Positions 5,185-5,517 of a DNA stretch of 5,517 nt are shown one piece after another (position 1 is the first letter of the stretch; every line of letters starts with the position of its first letter). The position numbers and the translations under genes were made by a program. The stretch comes from Aquificaceae bacterium (GTDB taxonomy: Bacteria > Aquificota > Aquificia > Aquificales > Aquificaceae). The notes under the pieces were generated by a model that was given only the letters and a program-made list of their open reading frames with translations, was not told where the DNA came from and made no database searches. The DNA is taken from the NCBI GenBank assembly GCA_015490215.1, contig WFYH01000093.1, positions 1 to 5,517 on the forward strand. Reading direction: 5' to 3'.

Positions 5185-5517
5185 AGGGGGCGGAGAAAAG
5201 GCGATCACCCATATCTCCAAGTCCCGGGATTATGAAACCCCTCGGATCAAGACCCTCCTCAAGGCTTGCCGTATAGATGACCGTGTCGGGAAAGGAGCTT
5301 ATAACCCTTTCCACTCCCTCGGGAGCACAGAGGAGGGTAAGGCAGAGGACTTCGGCAGGCTCTCTGTCGTATATCTTTGCAAGGGCTACCGAAAGGGTTG
5401 CTCCCGTGGCAAGCATGGGGTCAAGCAGGAAGACTTTCTTTCCTTTCAGATCGGGCAGGCGGCTGTAGTGGACTTCTGCCCTTAGGGTTTTTTCGTTCCT
5501 GCTTATCGCCAAAAAAC
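5180..5517 (-). CDS. upp: Uracil phosphoribosyltransferase, 5' part beyond the window
   Basis: This is the C-terminal portion of UPRT, which makes UMP from uracil and PRPP in pyrimidine salvage. About 112 residues are visible; the reading frame is open to the window edge, where it reads FLAISRNEKTL, matching the family's internal sequence near the middle of a protein of about 208 residues. A start at the TTG at 5512 is therefore not credible. The PRPP-binding loop LDPMLATGAT is present (about 5396-5425), and near the end stands PGLGDMGDR (the family's uracil-binding motif, usually PGLGDAGDR). The gene ends with APL and TAA followed directly by TAG. The cytoplasmic enzyme is usual in bacteria; here it heads a short block with the 96-residue protein and ppx. 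No sign of a frameshift. Confidence 0.95.
   Translation of the reverse strand, partial: FLAISRNEKTLRAEVHYSRLPDLKGKKVFLLDPMLATGATLSVALAKIYDREPAEVLCLTLLCAPEGVERVISSFPDTVIYTASLEEGLDPRGFIIPGLGDMGDRLFSAPL

Overview
The window looks like a densely coded stretch of a thermophilic, hydrogen-oxidising bacterium, most likely of the Aquificaceae (Aquifex/Hydrogenobacter/Thermocrinis type). The reasons are a cytosolic-type [NiFe] hydrogenase without a Tat signal, a short two-domain Ppx/GppA protein that closely resembles the Aquifex aeolicus enzyme as I remember it, heavy use of AGG/AGA for Arg and ATA for Ile, and tightly packed or overlapping genes. The genus cannot be fixed from this sequence alone.

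Every supported gene is on the minus strand, so the window reads from right to left. The first block (5517 to 3973) holds the 3' part of uracil phosphoribosyltransferase (upp), an unrecognised 96-residue protein, and a Ppx/GppA-type phosphatase. These are spaced by 11 and 5 bases and are probably co-transcribed. The ppx start is preceded by a small GGAGG/CCTCC hairpin that overlaps the stop codon of the upstream gene, which suggests translational coupling.

The only real intergenic gap is 3882-3972 (91 bases). It contains a perfect 8-bp inverted repeat (TTGTATTT, 15 bp, AAATACAA), a weak promoter-like pair lying over its arms, and a strong Shine-Dalgarno sequence for the next gene. It is the best candidate for the control region of the second block.

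The second block (3881 to 1 and beyond) encodes an unrecognised 71-residue protein, a 624-residue protein with a C-terminal von Willebrand A (MIDAS) domain of the CoxE/NorD/CbbO/ViaA kind, the small subunit of a [NiFe] hydrogenase, and the first 299 residues of its large subunit. The genes overlap by 4 bases (71-aa/VWA), are separated by 17 bases (VWA/small subunit), and overlap by 35 bases (small/large). This layout suggests one operon in which the VWA protein, and perhaps the 71-residue protein, serves the hydrogenase.

The most interesting points are the linkage of an orphan VWA protein and a small unknown protein to a hydrogenase, the replacement of one expected proximal-cluster cysteine by Asn14 in the small subunit, and the dyad in front of the operon. 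No tRNA, rRNA, mobile element, CRISPR array or convincing intrinsic terminator was seen, and no gene-free stretch exceeds 300 bases.
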